From contig NW_027476973.1 in the NCBI RefSeq assembly GCF_051020955.1, positions 49,263 to 113,262 of the forward strand: a DNA stretch of 64,000 nucleotides, read 5' to 3'. Below are positions 1 to 11,689 of this stretch, one piece after another; positions within the stretch are counted from its first letter, which is position 1, and every line of letters starts with the position of its first letter. Position numbers and translations under genes: made by a program. The notes beneath the pieces are model-generated. The model was not told the origin of the DNA, ran no database searches, and was given only the letters and a program-made list of their open reading frames with translations. The stretch is from Megalopta genalis (taxonomy: Eukaryota; Arthropoda; Insecta; Hymenoptera; Halictidae).

Positions 1-805
1 AGATACTTGCGATATAAGTGATATAGCTTCAAATGCAGAAGAAACAAACGAGTTATCTTCTAATCCGTGCGAAACTCATGATTTAGCTTCAAATCAATGC
101 GATGTAGAAGGTTTACCTTGAAATCCATGCTTAACAAATAATTTAGCTTCAAACACTTGGGATATAAGTGATATAGCTTGAAATGCAGACGATCAAACGA
201 GTTAGCTTCAAGTCCACGCGAAACAAGTGATTTAGCTTCAGACACTTGCGATATAAGTGATATAGCTTCAAATGCAGAAGAAACAAACGAGTTATCTTCA
301 AATCCATGCCATGCACTTGATTTAGCTGAAAATGAGTGACATGTAGAAGGTTTAGCTTCAAATCTATGCGAAACAAATGATTTAGCATCAGATACTTGCG
401 ATATAAGAGATATAGCTTCAAATGCAGGAGAAACAAACGAGTTAGCTTATAATCCATGCGAAACTCATGATTTAGCTTCAAATCAATGCGATGTAGAAGG
501 TTTACCTTCAAATCCATGCTTAACAAATAATTTAGCTTCAAACACTTGGGATATAAGTGATATAGCTTCAAATGCAGACGATCAAACGAGTTAGCTTCAA
601 GTCCACGAGAAACAAATGATTTAGCTTCAGACACTTGCGATATAAGTAATATAGCTTCAAATGCAGAAGAAACAAACGAGTTATCTTCTAATCCGTGCGA
701 AACTCATGATTTAGCTTCAAATCAATGCGATGTAGAAGGTTTACCTTGAAATCCATGCTTAACAATTAATTTAGCTTCAAACACTTGGGATATAAGTGAT
801 ATAGC

Positions 806-1222
806 TTGAAATGCAGACGATCAAACGAGTTAGCTTCAAGTCCACGCGAAACAAGTGATTTAGCTTCAGACACTTGTGATATAAGTGATATAGCTCCAAA
901 TGCAGAAGAAACAAACGAGTTATCTTCAAATCCATGCCAAGCACTTGATTTAGCTGAAAATCAATGCGATGTAGAAGGTTTAGCTTCAAATCCATGCGAA
1001 ACAAATGATTTAGCATCAGATACTTGCGATATAAGAGATATAGCTTCAAATGCAGGAGAAACAAACGAGTTAGCTTATAATCCATGCGAAACTCATGATT
1101 TAGCTTCAAATCAATGCGATGTAGAAGGTTTACCTTCAAATCCATGCTTAACAAATAATTTAGCTTCAAACACTTGGGATATAAGTGATATAGCTTCAAA
1201 TGCAGACGATCAAACGAGTTAG
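806..1222 (+). other. Longest plus-strand open frame (138 codons), judged a repeat by-product
   Basis: It reads decapeptides of the form LASNPCETND, each with one Cys or Trp. The start ATG is inside AAATGCAGACG of a 29-bp monomer and the stop is the TAG produced by the next uncompensated 29-bp monomer. The same frame recurs at 6286, 19605, 24457 and 27929 because those positions are higher-order copies. Elsewhere the plus frame is cut by TGA (from TCA or TTA) or TAG every 100-300 bp. A secreted Cys-rich repeat protein is conceivable as an ancestor, but nothing in the sequence supports present coding. Confidence 0.7.
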
Positions 1223-3983
1223 CTTCAAGTCCACGCGAAACAATTGATTTAGCTTCAGACACCTGCGATATAAGTGATATAGCTTCAAATGCAGAAGAAA
1301 CAAACGAGTCATCTTCAAATCCATGCCATGCACTTGATTTAGCTGAAAATGAATGAGATGTAGAAGGTTTAGCTTCAAATCTATGCGAAACAAATGATTT
1401 AGCAGCAGATACTTGCGATATAAGTGATATAGCTTCAAATGCAGGCGAAACAAACGAGTTAGCTTCTAATCCATGCGAAACTCATGATTTAGCTTCAAAT
1501 CAATGTGATGTAGAAGGTTTACCTTCAAATCCATGATCAACAAATAATTTAGCATAAAACACTTGGGATATAAGTGATATAGCTTCAAATGCAGACGATC
1601 AAACGAATTAGCTTCAAAATCCATGCGAGAAACTTGATTTAGCTTCAAATCAATGCGAAGTAGAAGGATTAGCTTCAAATCAATGCGAAGTAGGAGGATT
1701 AGCTTCAAATCCGTGCAACACAAATGATGTAGCTTCAAATACTTGCGATATAAATCATATAGCTTCAAATGCAGGCGAAACAAACGAGTTAGCATCTAAT
1801 CCATGCGAAACTCATGATTTAGCTTCAAATCAATGCGATGTAGAAGGTTTACCTTGAAATCCATGCTTAACAAATAATTTAGCTTCAAACACTTGGGATA
1901 TAAGTGATATAGCTTGAAATGCAGACGATCAAACGAGTTAGCTTCAAGTCCACGCGAAACAAGTGATTTAGCTTCAGACACTTGCGATATAAGTGATATA
2001 GCTTCAAATGCAGAAGAAACAAACGAGTTATCTTCAAATCCATGCCATGCACTTGATTTAGCTGAAAATGAATGAGATGTAGAAGGTTTAGCTTCAAATC
2101 TATGCGAAACAAATGATTTAGCAGCAGATACTTGCGATATAAGTGATATAGCTTCAAATGCAGGCGAAACAATCGAGTTAGCTTCTAATCCATGCGAAAC
2201 TCATGATTTAGCTTCAAATCAATGTGATGTAGAAGGTTTACCTTCAAATCCATGATCAACAAATAATTTAGCATCAAACACTTGGGATATAAGTGATATA
2301 GCTTCAAATGCAGACGATCAAACGAATTAGCTTCAAAATCCATGCGAGAAACTTGATTTAGCTTCAAATCAATGCGAAGTAGAAGGATTAGCTTCAAATC
2401 AATGCGAAGTTGAAGGATTAGCTTCAAATCAATGGGAAGTAGAAGGATTAGCTTCAAATCCGTGCAACACAAATGATGTAGCTTCAAATACTTGCGATAT
2501 AAATCATATAGCTTCAAATGCAGGCGAAACAAACGAGTTAGCTTCTAATCCATGCGAAACTCATGATTTAGCTTCAAATCAATGCGATGTAGAAGGTTTA
2601 CCTTCAAATCCATGCTTAACAAATGATTTAGCTTCAAACACTTGGGATATAAGTGACATAGCTTCAAATGCAGACGATCAAACGAGTTAGTTTCATAATC
2701 CACACGATAAATTTGATTTAGCTTCAAATCAATGCGAAGTAGAAGGATGAGCTTCAAATCCATGCAACACAAATGATTTAGCTTCAAATACTAGCGATAT
2801 AAATGATATAGCTTCAAATGCAGGCAAAACAAACGTGTTAGCTTCCAATCCATGCGAAACTCATGATTTAGCTTCAAATCAATGCGATGTAGAAGGTTTA
2901 CCTTCAAATCCATGCTTAACAAATGATTTAGCTTCAAATACTTGGGATATAAATGATATAGCTTCAAATGCAGAAGAAACAAACGAGTTATCTTCAAATC
3001 CATGCCATGCACTTGATTTAGATTCAAATCAATGCGATGTGGAAGGTTCACCTTCAAATCCATGGGCAACAAATGATTTAGCTTCAAACACTTGGGATAT
3101 AAGTGATATAGCTTGAAATGCAGACGATCAAACGAGTTAGCTTCAAAATCCATGCGATAAACTTGATTTAGCTTCAAATCAATGCGAAGTAGAAGGATTA
3201 GCTTCAAATCCGTGGAACACAAATGATTTAGCTTCAAATACTTGCGATATAAATGATATAGCTTCAAATGCAGGCGAAACAAACGAGTTAGCTTCTAATC
3301 CATGCGAAACTCATGATTTAGCTTCAAATCAATGCGATGTAGAAGGTTTACCTTCAAATCCATGCTTAACAAATAATTTAGCTTCAAACACTTGGGATAT
3401 AAGTGATATAGCTTCAAATGCAGACGATCAAACGAGTTAGCTTCAAGTCCACGCGAAACAAGTGATTTAGCTTCAGACACCTGCGATATAAGTGATATAG
3501 CTTCAAATGCAGAAGAAACAAACGAGTCATCTTCAAATCCATGCCATGCACTTGATTTAGCTGAAAATGAATGAGATGTAGAAGGTTTAGCTTCAAATCT
3601 ATGCGAAACAAATGATTTAGCAGCAGATACTTGCGATATAAGAGATATAGCTTCAAATGCAGGAGAAACAAATGAGTTAGCTTATAATCCATGCGAAACT
3701 CATGATTTAGCTTCAAATCAATGCGATGTAGAAGGTTTACCTTCAAATCCATGCTTAACAAATAATTTAGCTTCAAACACTTGGGATATAAGTGATATAG
3801 CTTCAAATGCAGACGATCAAACGAGTTAGCTTCAAAATCCATGCGATAAACTTGATTTAGCTTCAAATCAATGCGAAGTAGAAGGATTAGCTTCAAATCC
3901 ATGCAACACAAATGATTTAGCTTCAAATACTTGCGATATAAATGATATAGCTTCAAATGCAGGCGAAACAAACGAGTTAGCTT

Positions 3984-4283
3984 CTAATCCATGCGAAACT
4001 CATGATTTAGCTTCAAATCAATGCGATGTAGAAGGTTTACCTTCAAATCCATGCTTAACAAATAATTTAGTTTCAAACACTTGGGATATAAGTGATATAG
4101 CTTCAAATGCAGACGATCAAACGAGTTAGCTTCAAAATCCATGCGATAAACTTGATTTAGCTTCAAATCAATGCGAAGTAGAAGGATTAGCTTCAAATCC
4201 ATGCAACACAAATGATTTAGCTTCAAATACTTGCGATATAAATGATATAGCTTCAAATGCAGGCGAAACAAACGAGTTAGCTT
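3984..4283. repeat. Reference 300-bp unit: two 150-bp pentamers, phase-compensated
   Basis: Read in the plus frame, ten monomers follow in the order NPCETHD, NQCDVEG, NPCLTNN, NTWDISD, NADDQTS (29 bp), then a 31-bp monomer with PCDKLD, NQCEVEG, NPCNTND, NTCDIND, NAGETNE. The class order P-Q-P-T-A appears twice, so the unit is two diverged 150-bp pentamers. The 29-bp and 31-bp monomers are adjacent, so total length stays 300 and phase is restored. The A-class monomer starts with ATA instead of TTA, which marks the end of each pentamer. The preceding 300 bp is a near-identical copy. Confidence 0.9.
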
Positions 4284-4911
4284 CTAATCCATGCGAAACT
4301 CATGATTTAGCTTCAAATCAATGCGATGTAGAAGGTTTACCTTGAAATCCATGCTTAACAAATAATTTAGCTTCAAACACTTGGGATATAAGTGATATAG
4401 CTTGAAATGCAGACGATCAAACGAGTTAGCTTCAAGTCCACGCGAAACAAGTGATTTAGCTTCAGACACTTGCGATATAAGAGATATAGCTTCAAATGCA
4501 GAAGAAACAAACGAGTTATCTTCAAATCCATGCCATGCACTTGATTTAGCTGAAAATGAATGACATGTAGAAGGTTTAGCTTCAAATCTATGCGAAACAA
4601 ATGATTTAGCATCAGATACTTGCGATATAAGTGATATAGCTTCAAATGCAGAAGAAACGAACGAGTTATCTTCTAATCCATGCGAAACTCATGATTTAGC
4701 TTCAAATCAATGCGATGTAGAAGGTTTACCTTCAAATCCATGCTTAACAAATAATTTAGCTTCAAACACTTGGGATATAAGTGATATAGCTTGAAATGCA
4801 GACGATCAAACGAGTTAGCTTCAAGTCCACGAGAAACAAATGATTTAGCTTCAGACACTTGCGATATAAGTGATATAGCTTCAAATGCAGGAGAAACAAA
4901 CGAGTTATCTT

Positions 4912-5539
4912 CTAATCCGTGCGAAACTCATGATTTAGCTTCAAATCAATGCGATGTAGAAGGTTTACCTTGAAATCCATGCTTAACAAATAATTTAGCT
5001 TCAAACACTTGGGATATAAGTGATATAGCTTGAAATGCAGACGATCAAACGAGTTAGCTTCAAGTCCACGCGAAACAAGTGATTTAGCTTCAGACACTTG
5101 CGATATAAGTGATATAGCTTCAAATGCAGAAGAAACAAACGAGTTATCTTCAAATCCATGCCATGCACTTGATTTAGCTGAAAATGAATGACATGTAGAA
5201 GGTTTAGCTTCAAATCTATGCGAAACAAATGATTTAGCATCAGATACTTGCGATATAAGTGATATAGCTTCAAATGCAGAAGAAACGAACGAGTTATCTT
5301 CTAATCCATGCGAAACTCATGATTTAGCTTCAAATCAATGCGATGTAGAAGGTTTACCTTCAAATCCATGCTTAACAAATAATTTAGCTTCAAACACTTG
5401 GGATATAAGTGATATAGCTTGAAATGCAGACGATCAAACGAGTTAGCTTCAAGTCCACGAGAAACAAATGATTTAGCTTCAGACACTTGCGATATAAGTG
5501 ATATAGCTTCAAATGCAGAAGAAACAAACGAGTTATCTT
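4912..5539. repeat. Reference 628-bp unit: 21 monomers, phase-uncompensated
   Basis: This unit has 21 monomers grouped 5+3+5+5+3. The triplets are P-T-A trimers such as SSPRETSD, SDTCDISD, SNAEETNE, which lack the inner Q and P monomers of a pentamer. Two 29-bp monomers are followed by 30-bp, not 31-bp, monomers, so the length is 21x30-2=628. It divides into 239 bp (5+3 monomers, less 1 bp) and 389 bp (13 monomers, less 1 bp). Adjacent 628-bp copies begin at 4284 and 5540. Plus-frame TGA codons arise from TCA to TGA changes at fixed monomers, and each copy carries them. Confidence 0.88.
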
Positions 5540-8516
5540 CTAATCCGTGCGAAACTCATGATTTAGCTTCAAATCAATGCGATGTAGAAGGTTTACCTTG
5601 AAATCCATGCTTAACAAATAATTTAGCTTCAAACACTTGGGATATAAGTGATATAGCTTGAAATGCAGACGATCAAACGAGTTAGCTTCAAGTCCACGCG
5701 AAACAAGTGATTTAGCTTCAGACACTTGCGATATAAGTGATATAGCTTCAAATGCAGAAGAAACAAACGAGTTATCTTCAAATCCATGCCATGCACTTGA
5801 TTTAGCTGAAAATGAGTGACATGTAGAAGGTTTAGCTTCAAATCTATGCGAAACAAATGATTTAGCATCAGATACTTGCGATATAAGAGATATAGCTTCA
5901 AATGCAGGAGAAACAAACGAGTTAGCTTATAATCCATGCGAAACTCATGATTTAGCTTCAAATCAATGCGATGTAGAAGGTTTACCTTCAAATCCATGCT
6001 TAACAAATAATTTAGCTTCAAACACTTGGGATATAAGTGATATAGCTTCAAATGCAGACGATCAAACGAGTTAGCTTCAAGTCCACGAGAAACAAATGAT
6101 TTAGCTTCAGACACTTGCGATATAAGTAATATAGCTTCAAATGCAGAAGAAACAAACGAGTTATCTTCTAATCCGTGCGAAACTCATGATTTAGCTTCAA
6201 ATCAATGCGATGTAGAAGGTTTACCTTGAAATCCATGCTTAACAATTAATTTAGCTTCAAACACTTGGGATATAAGTGATATAGCTTGAAATGCAGACGA
6301 TCAAACGAGTTAGCTTCAAGTCCACGCGAAACAAGTGATTTAGCTTCAGACACTTGTGATATAAGTGATATAGCTCCAAATGCAGAAGAAACAAACGAGT
6401 TATCTTCAAATCCATGCCAAGCACTTGATTTAGCTGAAAATCAATGCGATGTAGAAGGTTTAGCTTCAAATCCATGCGAAACAAATGATTTAGCATCAGA
6501 TACTTGCGATATAAGAGATATAGCTTCAAATGCAGGAGAAACAAACGAGTTAGCTTATAATCCATGCGAAACTCATGATTTAGCTTCAAATCAATGCGAT
6601 GTAGAAGGTTTACCTTCAAATCCATGCTTAACAAATAATTTAGCTTCAAACACTTGGGATATAAGTGATATAGCTTCAAATGCAGACGATCAAACGAGTT
6701 AGCTTCAAGTCCACGCGAAACAATTGATTTAGCTTCAGACACCTGCGATATAAGTGATATAGCTTCAAATGCAGAAGAAACAAACGAGTCATCTTCAAAT
6801 CCATGCCATGCACTTGATTTAGCTGAAAATGAATGAGATGTAGAAGGTTTAGCTTCAAATCTATGCGAAACAAATGATTTAGCAGCAGATACTTGCGATA
6901 TAAGTGATATAGCTTCAAATGCAGGCGAAACAAACGAGTTAGCTTCTAATCCATGCGAAACTCATGATTTAGCTTCAAATCAATGTGATGTAGAAGGTTT
7001 ACCTTCAAATCCATGATCAACAAATAATTTAGCATCAAACACTTGGGATATAAGTGATATAGCTTCAAATGCAGAGGATCAAACGAATTAGCTTCAAAAT
7101 CCATGCGAGAAACTTGATTTAGCTTCAAATCAATGCGAAGTAGAAGGATTAGCTTCAAATCAATGCGAAGTAGGAGGATTAGCTTCAAATCCGTGCAACA
7201 CAAATGATGTAGCTTCAAATACTTGCGATATAAATCATATAGCTTCAAATGCAGGCGAAACAAACGAGTTAGCATCTAATCCATGCGAAACTCATGATTT
7301 AGCTTCAAATCAATGCGATGTAGAAGGTTTACCTTGAAATCCATGCTTAACAAATAATTTAGCTTCAAACACTTGGGATATAAGTGATATAGCTTGAAAT
7401 GCAGACGATCAAACGAGTTAGCTTCAAGTCCACGCGAAACAAGTGATTTAGCTTCAGACACTTGCGATATAAGTGATATAGCTTCAAATGCAGAAGAAAC
7501 AAACGAGTTATCTTCAAATCCATGCCATGCACTTGATTTAGCTGAAAATGAATGAGATGTAGAAGGTTTAGCTTCAAATCTATGCGAAACAAATGATTTA
7601 GCAGCAGATACTTGCGATATAAGTGATATAGCTTCAAATGCAGGCGAAACAATCGAGTTAGCTTCTAATCCATGCGAAACTCATGATTTAGCTTCAAATC
7701 AATGTGATGTAGAAGGTTTACCTTCAAATCCATGATCAACAAATAATTTAGCATCAAACACTTGGGATATAAGTGATATAGCTTCAAATGCAGACGATCA
7801 AACGAATTAGCTTCAAAATCCATGCGAGAAACTTGATTCAGCTTCAAATCAATGCGAAGTAGAAGGATTAGCTTCAAATCAATGCGAAGTAGAAGGATTA
7901 GCTTCAAATCAATGCGAAGTAGAAGGATTAGCTTCAAATCCGTGCAACACAAATGATGTAGCTTCAAATACTTGCGATATAAATCATATAGCTTCAAATG
8001 CAGGCGAAACAAACGAGTTAGCTTCTAATCCATGCGAAACTCATGATTTAGCTTCAAATCAATGCGATGTAGAAGGTTTACCTTCAAATCCATGCTTAAC
8101 AAATGATTTAGCTTCAAACACTTGGGATATAAGTGACATAGCTTCAAATGCAGACGATCAAACGAGATAGTTTCATAATCCACACGATAAATTTGATTTA
8201 GCTTCAAATCAATGCGAAGTAGAAGGATGAGCTTCAAATCCATGCAACACAAATGATTTAGCTTCAAATACTAGCGATATAAATGATATAGCTTCAAATG
8301 CAGGCAAAACAAACGTGTTAGCTTCCAATCCATGCGAAACTCATGATTTAGCTTCAAATCAATGCGATGTAGAAGGTTTACCTTCAAATCCATGCTTAAC
8401 AAATGATTTAGCTTCAAATACTTGGGATATAAATGATATAGCTTCAAATGCAGAAGAAACAAACGAGTTATCTTCAAATCCATGCCATGCACTTGATTTA
8501 GATTCAAATCAATGCG

Positions 8517-11500
8517 ATGTGGAAGGTTCACCTTCAAATCCATGGGCAACAAATGATTTAGCTTCAAACACTTGGGATATAAGTGATATAGCTTGAAATG
8601 CAGACGATCAAACGAGTTAGCTTCAAAATCCATGCGATAAACTTGATTTAGCTTCAAATCAATGCGAAGTAGAAGGATTAGCTTCAAATCCGTGGAACAC
8701 AAATGATTTAGCTTCAAATACTTGCGATATAAATGATATAGCTTCAAATGCAGGCGAAACAAACGAGTTAGCTTCTAATCCATGCGAAACTCATGATTTA
8801 GCTTCAAATCAATGCGATGTAGAAGGTTTACCTTCAAATCCATGCTTAACAAATAATTTAGCTTCAAACACTTGGGATATAAGTGATATAGCTTCAAATG
8901 CAGACGATCAAACGAGTTAGCTTCAAGTCCACGCGAAACAAGTGATTTAGCTTCAGACACCTGCGATATAAGTGATATAGCTTCAAATGCAGAAGAAACA
9001 AACGAGTCATCTTCAAATCCATGCCATGCACTTGATTTAGCTGAAAATGAATGAGATGTAGAAGGTTTAGCTTCAAATCTATGCGAAACAAATGATTTAG
9101 CAGCAGATACTTGCGATATAAGAGAAATAGCTTCAAATGCAGGAGAAACAAATGAGTTAGCTTATAATCCATGCGAAACTCATGATTTAGCTTCAAATCA
9201 ATGCGATGTAGAAGGTTTACCTTCAAATCCATGCTTAACAAATAATTTAGCTTCAAACACTTGGGATATAAGTGATATAGCTTCAAATGCAGACGATCAA
9301 ACGAGTTAGCTTCAAAATCCATGCGATAAACTTGATTTAGCTTCAAATCAATGCGAAGTAGAAGGATTAGCTTCAAATCCATGCAACACAAATGATTTAG
9401 CTTCAAATACTTGCGATATAAATGATATAGCTTCAAATGCAGGCGAAACAAACGAGTTAGCTTCTAATCCATGCGAAACTCATGATTTAGCTTCAAATCA
9501 ATGCGATGTAGAAGGTTTACCTTCAAATCCATGCTTAACAAATAATTTAGTTTCAAACACTTGGGATATAAGTGATATAGCTTCAAATGCAGACGATCAA
9601 ACGAGTTAGCTTCAAAATCCATGCGATAAACTTGATTTAGATTCAAATCAATGCGAAGTAGAAGGATTAGCTTCAAATCCATGCAACACAAATGATTTAG
9701 CTTCAAATACTTGCGATATAAATGATATAGCTTCAAATGCAGGCGAAACAAACGAGTTAGCTTCTAATCCATGCGAAACTCATGATTTAGCTTCAAATCA
9801 ATGCGATGTAGAAGGTTTACCTTGAAATCCATGCTTAACAAATAATTTAGCTTCAAACACTTGGGATATAAGTGATATAGCTTGAAATGCAGACGATCAA
9901 ACGAGTTAGCTTCAAGTCCACGCGAAACAAGTGATTTAGCTTCAGACACTTGCGATATAAGAGATATAGCTTCAAATGCAGAAGAAACAAACGAGTTATC
10001 TTCAAATCCATGCCATGCACTTGATTTAGCTGAAAATGAATGACATGTAGAAGGTTTAGCTTCAAATCTATGCGAAACAAATGATTTAGCATCAGATACT
10101 TGCGATATAAGTGATATAGCTTCAAATGCAGAAGAAACGAACGAGTTATCTTCTAATCCATGCGAAACTCATGATTTAGCTTCAAATCAATGCGATGTAG
10201 AAGGTTTACCTTCAAATCCATGCTTAACAAATAATTTAGCTTCAAACACTTGGGATATAAGTGATATAGCTTGAAATGCAGCCGATCAAACGAGTTAGCT
10301 TCAAATCTATGCGAAACAAATGATTTAGCAGCAGATACTTGCGATATAAGTGATATAGCTTCAAATGCAGGCGAAACAAACGAGTTAGCTTCTAATCCAT
10401 GCGAAACTCATGATTTAGCTTCAAATCAATGTGATGTAGAAGGTTTACCTTCAAATCCATGCTTAACAAATAATTTAGCTTCAAACACTTGGGATAGAAG
10501 TGATATAGCTTGAAATGCAGACGATCAAACGAGTTAGCTTCAAGTCCACGAGAAACAAATGATTTAGCTTCAGACACTTGCGATATAAGTGATATAGCTT
10601 CAAATGCAGAAGAAACAAACGAGTTATCTTCTAATCCGTGTGAAACTCATGATTTAGCTTCAAATCAATGCGATGTAGAAGGTTTACCTTGAAATCCATG
10701 CTTAACAAATAATTTAGCTTCAAACACTTGGGATATAAGTGATATAGCTTGAAATGCAGACGATCAAACGAGTTAGCTTCAAGTCCACGCGAAACAAGTG
10801 ATTTAGCTTCAGACACTTGCGATATAAGTGATATAGCTTCAAATGCAGAAGAAACAAACGAGTTATCTTCAAATCCATGCCATGCACTTGATTTAGCTGA
10901 AAATGAATGACATGTAGAAGGTTTAGCTTCAAATCTATGCGAAACAAATGATTTAGCATCAGATACTTGCGATATAAGTGATATAGCTTCAAATGCAGAA
11001 GAAACGAACGAGTTATCTTCTAATCCATGCGAAACTCATGATTTAGCTTCAAATCAATGCGATGTAGAAGGTTTACCTTCAAATCCATGCTTAACAAATA
11101 ATTTAGCTTCAAACACTTGGGATATAAGTGATATAGCTTGAAATGCAGACGATCAAACGAGTTAGCTTCAAGTCCACGAGAAACAAATGATTTAGCTTCA
11201 GACACTTGCGATATAAGTGATATAGCTTCAAATGCAGGAGAAACAAACGAGTTATCTTCTAATCCGTGCGAAACTCATGATTTAGCTTCAAATCAATGCG
11301 ATGTAGAAGGTTTACCTTGAAATCCATGCTTAACAAATAATTTAGCTTCAAACACTTGGGATATAAGTGATATAGCTTGAAATGCAGACGATCAAACGAG
11401 TTAGCTTCAAGTCCACGCGAAACAAGTGATTTAGCTTCAGACACTTGCGATATAAGTGATATAGCTTCAAATGCAGAAGAAACAAACGAGTTATCTTCAA

Positions 11501-11689
11501 ATCCATGCCATGCACTTGATTTAGCTGAAAATGAATGACATGTAGAAGGTTTAGCTTCAAATCTATGCGAAACAAATGATTTAGCATCAGATACTTGCGA
11601 TATAAGTGATATAGCTTCAAATGCAGAAGAAACGAACGAGTTATCTTCTAATCCATGCGAAACTCATGATTTAGCTTCAAATCAATGCG
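8517..11689. repeat. 3,173-bp tandem segment, copy 1 of 3
   Basis: Landmarks at 8775, 8894, 9464, 9764, 9853 and 10271 recur at +3,173 and +6,346. The left edge is placed at the monomer containing GATGTGGAAGG. At 8,467-8,517 this monomer is preceded by a CCATGCCATGCAC monomer, while at 11,641-11,690 it is preceded by CCATGCGAAACTC. That change marks the recombination joint. Boundaries are accurate to about one monomer. The segment includes a 239-bp insertion at 10271-10509 marked by GCAGCCGATC and GGGATAGAAGTG. Confidence 0.85.
10271..10509. repeat. 239-bp insertion of eight monomers in copy 2
   Basis: Relative to copy 1 (join near 4791), these eight monomers (one of 29 bp) are extra and shift the alignment from 5,480 to 5,719. 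They start with GCAGCCGATC and include GGGATAGAAGTG, private markers that recur at 13444 and 16617 because the insertion lies inside the 3,173-bp segment. The 239-bp length equals the 5+3 sub-unit of the 628-bp repeat, as expected from unequal exchange in register. Confidence 0.8.

Larger units (their letters stand above)
1..5480. repeat. Family L higher-order repeat, copy 1 (5,480 bp)
   Basis: Landmark blocks at 60, 149, 777, 1196, 1796, 2545, 2791, 3295, 3984 and 4284 recur at exactly +5,480. The left boundary is set by the window, so the true start may lie upstream. Contents in order: 628-type units, blocks with two then three tandem Q-class monomers (around 1636-1710 and 2357-2450), 300-type units near 2791-4283, then two 628-bp steps (4284 to 4912 to 5540). 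Copy 2 matches with rare substitutions. Confidence 0.9.
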
